Below the pieces are notes generated by a model. It was not told the DNA's origin. It searched no databases and saw only the letters and a list, made by a program, of their open reading frames with translations. Shown one piece after another: positions 33,789 to 42,124 of a stretch of DNA of 64,000 nt (positions within the stretch are counted from its first letter, which is position 1; each line of letters opens with the position of its first letter). The stretch is from Betaproteobacteria bacterium (GTDB taxonomy: Bacteria; Pseudomonadota; Gammaproteobacteria; Burkholderiales; Rhodocyclaceae). The stretch covers positions 105,772 to 169,771 of the forward strand of contig JAHRYW010000009.1 of assembly GCA_020621865.1 (NCBI GenBank), in the 5' to 3' direction. Made by a program: the position numbers and the translations under genes.

Positions 33789-36059
33789 GTGAACAAAAAT
33801 ACAATTGCACGCCGCAAGGCTGGCCCGCGTCCGCCGGCGCACGGCGCCGAGCTTACCCATGAAGCGCGACCGACCCTGTTGCCGCTCGTTGCCGCGATGA
33901 TGGCCGGCTGGCTGGGACTGAGCCAGTCCGCGCTGGCCGAAGAAGAAGACAAGACGCTGAAGGCGGTCACGGTGACCGCGACGCAGGATGCGCCGGATGG
34001 CTACCGCGCGAGCAAGACCCGCGTCGGCAAGGTGGCGCAGGACCCACACGATATTCCCCAGGCCATCACCACGGTGACCCGTGCCTTGCTCGACGAGCAG
34101 GACGCCGGTTCGCTGCGCGAAGCGATGCGCAACGTGGCCGGTCTGTCGTTCAACGCCGCCGAGGGGGGCCGCTCCGGTGACAACATGAATCTGCGCGGCT
34201 TCTACACCTTCGGCGACATGTATCTCGACGGCGTGCGCGACACCGCGCAGTACAACCGCGAAGTCTTCAATCTGGAGCAGGTCGATGTCCTGCGCGGTGC
34301 GGCGGCGATGCTGTTCGGCCGCGGCCAGGCCGGCGGCGTGATCAACCAGGTCAGCAAGACGCCGATGCTCTACGGCATCAACAAGATCGAAACCTCGGTT
34401 GGGACCGATGGCTATCTCGAACTGAAGGCCGATCTAAACCAGCGCATCGGCGAAACCACCGCCCTGCGCCTGAATGTGATGAACCGCGACGAGGAAAGCT
34501 GGCGCAAGAATCCGGTGACCGGGACGACGCCGGAAATCCATCGTACCGGCGTGGCGCCGAGCATCGCTTTCGGCCTGGGCACCAATCACGAAGTGACGCT
34601 CAGCCACCTCTACGTGACGACGCGTGATATCGCCGATTACGGCGTGCCCTTCGACAACACCACCAAGCGCGTCAACAAGGCCTTTTCGAAGACCGATTTC
34701 TGGGGCCTCGACAACAATTTCGACGACAGCGAAACCAATGTGTCGACGCTGAATTACCAGTGGAAAATCTCGCCCGATACGCAACTGGTCACCAAGCTGC
34801 GTAATGCAAACTACAAGCGGTCGTATTGGGCTGGTGCCCCCAGCAATGCCGGCAATTTCGCGACCGGCGGCAGTGCCAAGACACGGCAGTCCGACACCGA
34901 TAATTTGGTCATCCAGAGCGATTTCAGCACTCGTTTCAATGCGCTGGGCATGAAGCATGAATTCATCGCCGGCGTTGAATACCTGAAGGAAGAAGCGCAG
35001 CGATGGTCGTTGGCCAACGTCGGCAACCTGGGCGTTTATTACAAGGATGTTGTTGGCTTTACCAACACTGCCGGCGCCATCGTCAGCACTGCGCCGGCCA
35101 ACCAATACACCGGCGAAACCTACAGCTTCTACGTGCAGGACACCGTCGAGTTCATTCCCGACTGGAAGCTGACGGCCGGCGTACGCCGCGACAAAATGGA
35201 GTCGGATTACGAGACCAACGCCTATAACCGGACGACCGATGTTCTGACCACAACGCGGTATTCCGGCAATTTCGGCGAGAACAGCTACCGCGTCGGCCTG
35301 TCCTGGCAGCCGCGGGCGGATGCCCATTACTACGTAAGCTGGAGCGATTCCTTCAGCCCGACCGCCGACCTGTATCAACTGGCCGGCGCGCTGTACCCGG
35401 CCGAACGCAGCCAGGTTTCCGAGATCGGCGCCAAGTGGCTGCTGCTCGACGGCAATCTGGCTTTCCGTACCGCCTTGTATCAGGCCGACAAGGAATGGGA
35501 GCGCAGCACCGACCTCGAATCGACCGCTGCGGTGCTGACCCGCAAGCGCCGCACCAATGGCATCGAGTTCGAACTGGCTGGCCGCATCACCGACAACTGG
35601 GAAGTCTTCAGCGGCGTGTCGCTGATGGACCCGACCATCCTCAAGGTGGCGCCCGACCGCACCAGCGGCGGCTCCTGCACGGAGCTTGCACCGTGCCCGG
35701 TCAACCCGAACCTGGTCGGCCAGGTGGCGCGCAATTCGCCGAAATTCACCTTCAACCTGTGGACGACCTATCGTCTGGGCATGGGCTGGAAGATTGGCGG
35801 CGGCGTCGAGCACAAGAGCAAGCGCTACGGCTACAACCCGGGCACGGATACCTCGACCGCTGCCTTCAACCCGAACACGGTGTCGGGCTATACCCGCTGG
35901 GACGCCATGGTCGCCTACGAGCAGCCGAAATACACGGTCAAGCTCAATGTCCAGAACCTGTTCGACAAGCTCTACTACGACGCGCTGTACGACAACGGCG
36001 GCTTCGCCGTGCCGGGTCAGGCCCGTCGTTTCATCCTGAGCGCCGAGTACAAGTTCTGA
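33789..36059 (+). CDS. TonB-dependent siderophore receptor, catecholate (Fiu-like) type
   Basis: 756 residues from GTG 33789. A long N-terminus with a signal-like segment (LLPLVAAMMAGWLGLSQSALA) leads to the plug (DIPQAITTVTRALLDEQDAG, MNLRGF, DMYLDGVRDTAQYNREVFNLEQVDVLRG, FGRGQAGGVINQVSK) and a barrel ending in FILSAEYKF. The plug is typical of Fiu/FhuE-like ferric siderophore receptors. A Fur-like box and the GCCAGCC leader motif precede it, so iron starvation should induce it. It likely uses the TonB-ExbB-ExbD set at 46876-48696. Confidence 0.92.
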   Translation: MNKNTIARRKAGPRPPAHGAELTHEARPTLLPLVAAMMAGWLGLSQSALAEEEDKTLKAVTVTATQDAPDGYRASKTRVGKVAQDPHDIPQAITTVTRALLDEQDAGSLREAMRNVAGLSFNAAEGGRSGDNMNLRGFYTFGDMYLDGVRDTAQYNREVFNLEQVDVLRGAAAMLFGRGQAGGVINQVSKTPMLYGINKIETSVGTDGYLELKADLNQRIGETTALRLNVMNRDEESWRKNPVTGTTPEIHRTGVAPSIAFGLGTNHEVTLSHLYVTTRDIADYGVPFDNTTKRVNKAFSKTDFWGLDNNFDDSETNVSTLNYQWKISPDTQLVTKLRNANYKRSYWAGAPSNAGNFATGGSAKTRQSDTDNLVIQSDFSTRFNALGMKHEFIAGVEYLKEEAQRWSLANVGNLGVYYKDVVGFTNTAGAIVSTAPANQYTGETYSFYVQDTVEFIPDWKLTAGVRRDKMESDYETNAYNRTTDVLTTTRYSGNFGENSYRVGLSWQPRADAHYYVSWSDSFSPTADLYQLAGALYPAERSQVSEIGAKWLLLDGNLAFRTALYQADKEWERSTDLESTAAVLTRKRRTNGIEFELAGRITDNWEVFSGVSLMDPTILKVAPDRTSGGSCTELAPCPVNPNLVGQVARNSPKFTFNLWTTYRLGMGWKIGGGVEHKSKRYGYNPGTDTSTAAFNPNTVSGYTRWDAMVAYEQPKYTVKLNVQNLFDKLYYDALYDNGGFAVPGQARRFILSAEYKF

Positions 36060-36107
36060 TTCTTGCCGGAGGCTGCTCCTGCCAGCGGGCGGGAGCAGCG
36101 CGGCCGG

Positions 36108-36150
36108 TTTTTCGATTTTGGGCAAAAAAATCGGCCGACCGTAGCTTTTT
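36108..36150 (-). repeat. Dispersed repeat copy 5 (reverse), intergenic
   Basis: Read on the minus strand: AAAAAGCTACGGTCGGCC, then GATTTTTTTGCCCAAAATCGAAAAA. With the preceding CGGCCG it can form an imperfect hairpin on the plus strand. It lies between the siderophore receptor and the binding-protein gene. Confidence 0.8.
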
Positions 36151-36189
36151 GCTTCTGCCCTGCCACACCTCTCCGTGGAGATTCCTTCG

Positions 36190-37203
36190 ATGAAAAAACA
36201 ACTTGCCGTGATCGCCCTGACGCTGGCTGTCAGCTTTGGCGCCGTCGCCCAGGAAAAGGTGCTCAACCTCTATTCCGCCCGCCATTACCAGACCGACGAA
36301 AAGCTCTACGAGAATTTCACCCGGCAGACCGGCATCAAGATCAACCGCATCGAAGGCAAGGAAGACGAGTTGATGGAGCGCATCCGCAACGAAGGCGCCA
36401 ACAGTCCGGCCGACGTGTTCATCACCGTCGATGCCTCGCGGCTGGCTTATGCCGACTCCCTCGGCCTGTTCGCGCCGGTCAAGTCCAAGCTGCTGCAATC
36501 GCGCCTGCCGGCTCATCTGCACACCGACACCTGGTTCGCCTTCTCGACCCGCGCCCGCGTCATCATCTACAACCGCAGCGCGCTGAAGGCCGAGGATGTC
36601 GCCACCTACGAATCGCTGGCCGATCCCAAGCTCAAGGGCAAGCTGTGCAGCCGCTCCGGCGCCCATCCGTACAACCTGTCACTGGTCGCCTCGCTGATCG
36701 CCCACGACGGCGAAGCGAAGACCGAGGAATGGGCGAAAGGCGTCGTCGCCAACTTCGCCCGCGCTCCGAAGGGCGGTGATACCGACCAGATCAAGTCGGT
36801 CGCCCTCGGCGAATGCGGCGTTGCCGTTTCCAACACCTATTACCTGGCCCGCCTGATCCGCTCCGACAAGATCGAGGAGCGGCGGATGATGGAGAAGGTC
36901 GGCATCGTCTGGCCCAACCAGGCCAATCGCGGCACCCACATCAACATCTCCGGCGCCGGCATGGTCAAGACTGCGAAGAACCCTGAAGCCGCCGTCGCCT
37001 TCCTCGAATACCTGGCCAGCGACGAAGCCCAGCGCTATTTCGCCGACGGCAACAACGAATGGCCGGCCGTGCCCGGCGTCGCCACCAACAACCCGGCGCT
37101 CGACGCGATGGGCAAATTCAAGGCCGATCCGCTGCCCATCGGCAGCATCGCCAAGAACGTTGCCGCCGCCCAGCGGCTGCTCGACCGCGCCGGCTACCGC
37201 TGA
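36190..37203 (+). CDS. Periplasmic ferric-iron-binding protein (FbpA/FutA-like)
   Basis: 337 residues from ATG 36190 (GGAG nine bases upstream) with a signal peptide ending GAVAQE. The family start NLYSARHYQTDEKLYENFTRQTGIKINRIEGKEDELMERI and ADVFITVDASRLAYAD match iron(III) ABC transporter binding proteins, with a Tyr pair (SNTYYLARL) expected to hold iron. No permease or ATPase gene is adjacent, so partners must lie elsewhere. It follows the siderophore receptor and precedes a DUF1513 gene by 13 bases. Confidence 0.92.
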   Translation: MKKQLAVIALTLAVSFGAVAQEKVLNLYSARHYQTDEKLYENFTRQTGIKINRIEGKEDELMERIRNEGANSPADVFITVDASRLAYADSLGLFAPVKSKLLQSRLPAHLHTDTWFAFSTRARVIIYNRSALKAEDVATYESLADPKLKGKLCSRSGAHPYNLSLVASLIAHDGEAKTEEWAKGVVANFARAPKGGDTDQIKSVALGECGVAVSNTYYLARLIRSDKIEERRMMEKVGIVWPNQANRGTHINISGAGMVKTAKNPEAAVAFLEYLASDEAQRYFADGNNEWPAVPGVATNNPALDAMGKFKADPLPIGSIAKNVAAAQRLLDRAGYR

Positions 37204-37216
37204 GAAAGGAATCGTC

Positions 37217-38353
37217 ATGCATGCCTTCGACCGCCGCAGCTTCCTGAAAACCTGTGCCGCGCTCGGCGCCCTCGGCCTGGCTGGCCGCACGCTCGCCGCT
37301 ACCGAAGACAGCGGCGCCCTGATCGGCGCCGCCTGGCGCGGCCCCAACCCGACCGACCCGTATTTTGCCGGCGTGCTCCACGCCGACTGGGCGAGCAAGA
37401 AAATCAGCATCCGCTACGCCGTGCCGCTGCCCACCCGGCCGCACGGCATCCTGCCCGAGGCCGACGGCGGCCTGCTTGTTGCCGGCGTTCGCCCCGGCTC
37501 GTGGCTGCTGCGTTGCGACGGCAAGGGCGAGGTCACCGCCCGGGTCGATCTCGATGCCGGCCAATCGACCCGTCTCAACGGCCACGCCATCGTCGCCCCG
37601 GGCGGCGACCGGCTGTACACCACCGAAACCGACTTCGCCACCGGCCGCGGCCGGATCGGCGTGCGCGAACGCGATAGCCTGAAAAAGATCGCCGAATGGG
37701 ACAGCCACGGCATCGAGCCGCACCAGGCGCTGGTCGATCAAAACGGCCATCTGGTCATCGCCAACGGCGGCATCCCGCGCACCCGGACCGACAAAAAAAT
37801 CGACCTCGACAAGATGGATGCCTCGCTGGTCCGTCTCGACGGGCAGAGCGGCAAGCTGCTCCGCCAGTGGAAGCTGGACGATCCCCGGCTCAGCCTGCGC
37901 CATCTGGCGTGGAGCGCCGACCGCAACGGCGGGCACCATCTCGGCGTCGCCATGCAGGCCGAGCACGACAGCGCCGAACAACGCGCTACCGCACCGATCC
38001 TCGCCGTGCTCGACGGCGATGAACTCACTGTGCCGACCCGCGCCAACGATGGCGTTGGCTACGCCGGCGACATCGCAGCCGCCTACGGCGGCGGTTTCGC
38101 GCTGTCCAGCAACCAGGTCGGCGTCGTCCAGCTCTGGCACCCGGCGACGCCGGACAAGCTGACGTCCATCGTCGAACTCAAGGAAGCCTATGCGCTGGCC
38201 GACTGGCCCGGCCCGCAGGCCAGCGGCGGCGTGCTGGTATCGACTGCCCTGGGCTTGGTGCGCTGGCACCCGACCGCCAAGCCGCTGTTCCTCGCCTGGC
38301 CGCAGCCGATGGCGCTGGATAATCACTGGACCCTGATCGGGCCGGCTGCCTGA
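37217..38353 (+). CDS. Tat-exported DUF1513 protein
   Basis: 378 residues from ATG 37217 (AAAGGA upstream). A twin-arginine signal (DRRSFLKTCAALGALGLAG) is followed by a beta-propeller-like protein with family segments RPHGILPEADGGLLVAGVRPGSW, YTTETDFATGRGRIGVRE and HGIEPHQALVDQNGHLVIANGG. DUF1513 proteins often sit with imelysin or EfeO-type iron genes. The function is unknown; the setting suggests periplasmic iron handling. Confidence 0.87.
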   Translation: MHAFDRRSFLKTCAALGALGLAGRTLAATEDSGALIGAAWRGPNPTDPYFAGVLHADWASKKISIRYAVPLPTRPHGILPEADGGLLVAGVRPGSWLLRCDGKGEVTARVDLDAGQSTRLNGHAIVAPGGDRLYTTETDFATGRGRIGVRERDSLKKIAEWDSHGIEPHQALVDQNGHLVIANGGIPRTRTDKKIDLDKMDASLVRLDGQSGKLLRQWKLDDPRLSLRHLAWSADRNGGHHLGVAMQAEHDSAEQRATAPILAVLDGDELTVPTRANDGVGYAGDIAAAYGGGFALSSNQVGVVQLWHPATPDKLTSIVELKEAYALADWPGPQASGGVLVSTALGLVRWHPTAKPLFLAWPQPMALDNHWTLIGPAA

Positions 38354-38383
38354 AAATACGTCGAATCAATAGCGTGAGCCATC

Positions 38384-38884
38384 ATGATCGCCAAATTCAT
38401 CGTCGCAATTTCCGCCTTCTACCACATCCTGGCCACTGTCGCGGCGATGATGGCGGTCTTCCAGTTCGCCCGCATCCTGCGCGGAGAGGAAAGCCACCAT
38501 CCGCTGTGGCGGCACATTTTCGGCTGGGCCGAAGCCCACCTGTGGATTTCCGGCCTGATGTTGTTGGCCGTCGGCATCTACATCACCGGCCTGGAGGAAT
38601 ACCTGGCCAATCCCAAGCTGTGGACCAAGGTCAGTCTGGTCACGCTGTGGGCTGCCAACTCGCTGTGCATCAAAAAGACGCTGCGCAGCGCTTCCCATGG
38701 GCAGCGCAACCTGATGTTCGGGACGTCGATCGCCTGTCTCTTCTACGGCACCTTCCTCGGCGTCGCCAAGCCGCTGCCCTATGGCGTCCTGCCTTTTTCG
38801 TATTTCGTCGCCGGCTTCGTGCTGACCATTGCCCTGGGCACCTATGGCGTGTCCCGCCTGCTCAACCCGATGCGGCTGGCCTAG
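38384..38884 (+). CDS. Membrane protein of unknown function
   Basis: 166 residues with four or five membrane helices. His residues occur in or near helices (FYHILATVAAMMAVFQFARIL, HHPLWRHIFGWAEAHLWISGLML), which could bind heme or metal. I do not recognise the family. It follows the DUF1513 gene by 30 bases and ends at a strong hairpin, so it likely belongs to the iron transcript. Confidence 0.65.
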   Translation: MIAKFIVAISAFYHILATVAAMMAVFQFARILRGEESHHPLWRHIFGWAEAHLWISGLMLLAVGIYITGLEEYLANPKLWTKVSLVTLWAANSLCIKKTLRSASHGQRNLMFGTSIACLFYGTFLGVAKPLPYGVLPFSYFVAGFVLTIALGTYGVSRLLNPMRLA

Positions 38885-38903
38885 GGGGCATCGCCAAAGC
38901 AGC

Positions 38904-38939
38904 AAAGAGAAAGGGAGTCGATTGACTCCCTTTCTCTTT
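38904..38939. terminator. Bidirectional terminator between the DUF1513 unit and bfd
   Basis: A perfect 16-bp stem (AAAGAGAAAGGGAGTC and its complement) with loop GATT. It separates two convergent units. Confidence 0.85.
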
Positions 38940-38988
38940 GGTATCTGATCGCGCGGCCCGCGCGAGCTGGCGCTGGGGCAACTGGCCT

Positions 38989-39192
38989 TCAGGCCGCCTT
39001 GCGCAGGGCCTTCACCGGCTTGCCCATCTGGCCCTGCGCTTCGCGCAGGCATTCGTGGGCACAGGAGGCGCAACGACCGCAGTCGCGGGTGACCCCAAGG
39101 TCACGGCGCAGATCCTTCAAGGTGCGGGCACCGCCCTGGGCGGCCTCGCGGATCTGGGTATCGGTCACTGCCTTGCAGACGCAGACGTACAT
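38989..39192 (-). CDS. bfd: Bacterioferritin-associated ferredoxin Bfd
   Basis: 67 residues with the [2Fe-2S] ligands in MYVCVCKAVTD and CGRCASCAHEC. Bfd reduces bacterioferritin to release iron. The ribosome-binding site is GGAGGACG. Two Fur-like boxes lie just upstream (39216-39259), as expected for a gene used in iron shortage. Confidence 0.94.
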   Translation of the reverse strand: MYVCVCKAVTDTQIREAAQGGARTLKDLRRDLGVTRDCGRCASCAHECLREAQGQMGKPVKALRKAA

Positions 39193-39215
39193 GAACGTCC
39201 TCCTGATAACTATGT

Positions 39216-39259
39216 AAATGCGAACAATTCGTATTCTATGCTGATGCGAATGATTGTCA
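39216..39259. promoter_or_regulatory. Two Fur-like boxes upstream of bfd
   Basis: AAATGCGAACAATTCGTATT (39216-39235) and GATGCGAATGATTGTCA (39243-39259). Both share the GCGAAT/ATTCG arms of the other iron sites. Confidence 0.65.
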
Positions 39260-39389
39260 ACAACGATTTTTGCAGTTGGATTTCCGCTTTGGTTTTGCGC
39301 CATTTCCGACAGGCGACCGTCGCATTTTCAGGTCTCAGCATTTGTCGGGCCAGGAGTTGGCACAAGCGTGCAGAAGCGTACAGACACAA

Positions 39390-39416
39390 AAAAGCCGCAG
39401 GCAGGCTGCGGCTTTT
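39390..39416 (-). terminator. Terminator of the bacterioferritin operon
   Basis: An 11-bp stem AAAAGCCGCAG/CTGCGGCTTTT with loop GCAGG; read leftward it ends in a T run. Confidence 0.85.
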
Positions 39417-39434
39417 GGGGGGACTGGAAGAGGC

Positions 39435-39917
39435 TCAGTCGCCGCCGGCTTCCATGTGGGCCTGCAGGTAATTCGGCAGGGTGACGTCCTTGATCAGGCT
39501 TTGCTGCGTTTCCAGCCAGTCGATTGCTTTCTCGCAGCCTTCGAGCAGTTCCTCAAGCAGGTCGCGGCTGACGTAGTCTTGTAGTTCCTCGCACAGGGCA
39601 ATGGTTTCGACCAGCAGCGGACGCTGGATTTCGCGCTCGTACTTGAGGTCTCCAGCCAGGCATTCGACGACGTTTTCGCCGATCAGCAGCTTGCCGAGGT
39701 TCTGCAGGTTGGGCAGGCCTTCCAGGAAGAGGACGCGTTCGATGATTTCGTCGGCTTCCTTCATGACGCGGATCGACTGCTTGTACTGGTAGTCGTTGAG
39801 CTTTTCCAGGCCCCAGTTGCGGAACATCCGGGCATGCAGGAAATATTGGTTGATCGAGGTCAGTTCGTTCTTCAGCACCTTGTTCAGGGCGTCGATGACT
39901 TTCTTGTCGCCTTTCAT
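39435..39917 (-). CDS. bfr: Bacterioferritin, heme-binding subunit with degenerate ferroxidase site
   Basis: 160 residues, the normal length, clearly Bfr ([37 protein letters not shown]). Compared with E. coli Bfr from memory, the heme ligand Met52 is kept (IRVMKEAD), but ferroxidase ligands appear changed: Glu51 to Val, His54 to Glu, and Glu127 and His130 lost in [14 protein letters not shown]. It probably assembles with the neighbouring subunit, which shows the reverse pattern. The genes are 12 bases apart. Confidence 0.92.
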   Translation of the reverse strand: MKGDKKVIDALNKVLKNELTSINQYFLHARMFRNWGLEKLNDYQYKQSIRVMKEADEIIERVLFLEGLPNLQNLGKLLIGENVVECLAGDLKYEREIQRPLLVETIALCEELQDYVSRDLLEELLEGCEKAIDWLETQQSLIKDVTLPNYLQAHMEAGGD

Positions 39918-39929
39918 CGTCCGCTCTCC

Positions 39930-40412
39930 TTAAACCGGGGTCGAGCCCATCTGGCTCTGCTGGTAGTTCTGGAGGCCAACCAGGTCGATCAGCTTGATCT
40001 GCTTTTCGAGGTAGTAGGCATGGTCCATCTCGGTGTCTTCGAGCTGCACGGCCAGCATGTCGCGGCTGACGTAGTCCTGGGCCTTTTCGCAGGCGGCGAT
40101 GGCTTTCTTCAAGTCGCCGACCACCTTGTATTCAACGGCGAGGTCGGCCTTGAGCATTTCCGGCACGGTCTTGCCGATCTTCAGGCCTTCGCGCTTGGAG
40201 AGATCGGGCTTGCCTTCCAGGAACAGGATGCGCTGGATCAGCGCCCGGGCATGCTGGCGCTCGTGGTCGGACTCGTGCAGCGCCTTGTCGGACAGGTGCT
40301 GGAAGCCCATGTCGGCGTACATCTCGCCGTGAATCAGGTATTGGTCGATGGCGGTCAGTTCGCCGGCCAGCAACGCGTTAAGGATATCGATGATCTTCTT
40401 GTCGCCCTTCAT
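39930..40412 (-). CDS. bfr: Bacterioferritin, ferroxidase-type subunit without the heme Met
   Basis: 160 residues (MKGDKKIIDILNALLAGELTAIDQYLIHGEMYADMGF). The ESDHERQHAR segment keeps the ferroxidase Glu and His of helix B but has Arg where the heme-binding Met52 stands. The acidic helix-D ligands (LEDTEMDHAYYLE) are present. It is first in the two-gene operon, with a Fur-like site and a GCCAGCC leader motif upstream. Confidence 0.92.
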   Translation of the reverse strand: MKGDKKIIDILNALLAGELTAIDQYLIHGEMYADMGFQHLSDKALHESDHERQHARALIQRILFLEGKPDLSKREGLKIGKTVPEMLKADLAVEYKVVGDLKKAIAACEKAQDYVSRDMLAVQLEDTEMDHAYYLEKQIKLIDLVGLQNYQQSQMGSTPV

Positions 40413-40444
40413 GGTCTTTTCTCCGTCGATGGTTGGAAACGGAC

Positions 40445-40472
40445 GCTGGCTGGCAGACCTCGGCTGGCTTGC
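40445..40472 (-). promoter_or_regulatory. GCCAGCC tandem leader motif before the bacterioferritin operon
   Basis: The minus strand reads GCAAGCCAGCC, seven bases, GCCAGCCAGC, ending about 32 bases before the start codon. It is almost the same as the motif at 33732. Confidence 0.5.
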
Positions 40473-40550
40473 GTGGACTGCGATTCTAGGCCCTCAGGTA
40501 GATGATTAGAAGGGCATGTTTGGAGAAAAGTTCTTTTATAACAATTAATT

Positions 40551-40567
40551 AGTAACAATTCTCATTT
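40551..40567 (-). promoter_or_regulatory. Fur-like site before the bacterioferritin operon
   Basis: The minus strand reads AAATGAGAATTGTTACT, close to one half of the classical Fur box. A/T-rich sequence with TATAAA follows toward the gene. Confidence 0.5.
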
Positions 40568-40623
40568 GCGCCGACGGGTTTTCGGGGCAGACGATGACGA
40601 CAATCAGCGCCATCGATTTACTC

Positions 40624-40671
40624 AAATGCTACGGTCGGCGCCAAAAAATGGCCAAAATCGAAATTTTGGCC
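40624..40671 (-). terminator. Dispersed repeat copy 6 forming a terminator for the holin-like gene
   Basis: On the plus strand the repeat reads AAATGCTACGGTCGGC, an A6 tract and GGCCAAAAT. Its A/T block is followed by an inverted copy, so the minus strand forms GGCCAAAAT-TTCG-ATTTTGGCC followed by A and six T. This is a standard terminator eight bases past the stop at 40679. Confidence 0.85.
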
Positions 40672-40678
40672 CCGCCGC

Positions 40679-41089
40679 CTACATCGAAATCGTTTGTCCG
40701 GAAGGCGGCAGGCGATAAACCGTCATTTCCGTATCGGGGGCCAGCGAATTCAGGAACAGGCTGAAGACCGAAATGAACAGACTGGCGAAAAAAGCGGTCC
40801 AAAAGCCGGAAATCGTGAAGCCGCTGACCAGTTTGGCCACCAGCAGCAAGAGCAGGGCATTGATCACGAGCAGGAAGAGCCCCAGCGTCAGCATCGTCAG
40901 CGGCAGCGTCAGCACGACCAGCAAGGGCCAGAGCACGGCATTGACGAAACCGAGCAACAGCGCCGAGACGATCAGCGACGAGGTGCTGGCAAAACGGACG
41001 CCGTTGAAGACGAGGCTGGTCACCCACAGGGCAAGGGCGGTGATGCCCCACTGGATGAGGAAGCCGCTCAGGTTGGCGAGCATATTCAT
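40679..41089 (-). CDS. Phage holin family (PF04020-like) membrane protein
   Basis: 136 residues with four membrane helices. GFVNAVLWPLLVVLTLPLTMLTLGLFLLVINALLLLLVAKLV is the hallmark of this widespread bacterial family, which is not phage-borne despite the name. ATG 41089 was chosen because earlier codons lack hydrophobic character. The function is unknown. There is no phage gene nearby. Confidence 0.88.
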   Translation of the reverse strand: MNMLANLSGFLIQWGITALALWVTSLVFNGVRFASTSSLIVSALLLGFVNAVLWPLLVVLTLPLTMLTLGLFLLVINALLLLLVAKLVSGFTISGFWTAFFASLFISVFSLFLNSLAPDTEMTVYRLPPSGQTISM

Positions 41090-41183
41090 TTCCGGTTGTG
41101 CGAGGTTTTTATTATCGGACAAGGCAGTGCCGATGCTTGCTTCTTTGTGCGCCGCGAGTGGATGGAAGCCAAGGGCGAAAAAT

Positions 41184-41999
41184 CTATTTTGTTGGCGCGC
41201 GATCGTGGCCGATTTGCTCTGGTTCGACCTCGACAATCAAACGCCCATAGAAAGTTTCTCGCATTTTTACGGAGACAGTACTGCCGCTTGCAATCTGTTT
41301 CCACTTCTCCTCGGCAAGGCAAATCTCATGCTTCTCATCATCACCAATGAATGTGATGTCTGCCTTATTCGAACAGCGGGTCAATCTGTAGTTGTGGCGC
41401 TTTCTGACCAGAGTGGCGCTGATTACTGACGGTTCGCCACGGGAGAGACTGACAAATGCCGCTGGTACGGTGCTTAGCGCGAAGTAGTGCATGGCAAAAA
41501 TGAGGAAAAAGCCAGCGCCGAAGGCGAGGAACTTTTCATCGGCTTTGGGTACTTGCTTCCAGACGGCGCTGATTATCGGAAATGTCAGGAAGATTGAGAC
41601 AAGTGATGCGCCTATCTTCGTTGGTGTGCTTGGCAAGAAATTTACCCAGTCGCTGGCAAATGCGCCTACGAAGACAACGCACAACCACAGCAGCATCGTG
41701 CGTGGAGGTTTTGGCTTGGATTTATTTGTCTTTTGAACCAATGGGATCAAGAAGAGGTAGGGAGCGAACATCAAGCCAATGCCCAGGCAACCGAGAAAAG
41801 CTTTGGCCGGGAATGGAAACAGGCCGGACAGCGAGAATGGAATACATCCCCAAATGAACCAGCCGGTGCCGGCCTTTTCGACGCCCAACGACGTCCCGCA
41901 ATTTAGACAATCTGTTGTTGCGTGGGTCGAGAGTTTCAGTTTCTCCCACAGGCTCATCGCCTTTGCACCACAGCACGGGCAGTCAAGTTGAAGGCGCAT
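41184..41999 (-). CDS. Zinc-ribbon membrane protein of unknown function
   Basis: 271 residues. The N-terminus has a four-Cys ribbon (LDCPCCGAKAM and DCLNCGTSLG); four or more membrane helices follow (LFPFPAKAFLGCLGIGLMFAPYLFLIPLV, MLLWLCVVFVGAFASDWV, ASLVSIFLTFPIISAV, FGAGFFLIFAMHYFAL). The hydrophilic C-terminal tail (about 90 residues) resembles a small beta domain. Codon use is less GC-rich than that of its neighbours, a possible sign of transfer. I recognise no family. Confidence 0.65.
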   Translation of the reverse strand: MRLQLDCPCCGAKAMSLWEKLKLSTHATTDCLNCGTSLGVEKAGTGWFIWGCIPFSLSGLFPFPAKAFLGCLGIGLMFAPYLFLIPLVQKTNKSKPKPPRTMLLWLCVVFVGAFASDWVNFLPSTPTKIGASLVSIFLTFPIISAVWKQVPKADEKFLAFGAGFFLIFAMHYFALSTVPAAFVSLSRGEPSVISATLVRKRHNYRLTRCSNKADITFIGDDEKHEICLAEEKWKQIASGSTVSVKMRETFYGRLIVEVEPEQIGHDRAPTK

Positions 42000-42124
42000 C
42001 GCTAAGGTTGCCGGAAAGTTATGATGCTGTGATTTTACCGGTTGTCTGCGGCTTGCTCTGGCTCAGTCTCTGAAATGCGTCGGCAAATCGATCCCGGGCC
42101 AGAGCCATGCGCTTCTGAAAAGCA

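Noticed and set aside
40679..41089. Holin-like gene as evidence of a prophage
   Set aside because: The family is widespread in bacterial chromosomes, and no capsid, tail, integrase or lysin gene is nearby.
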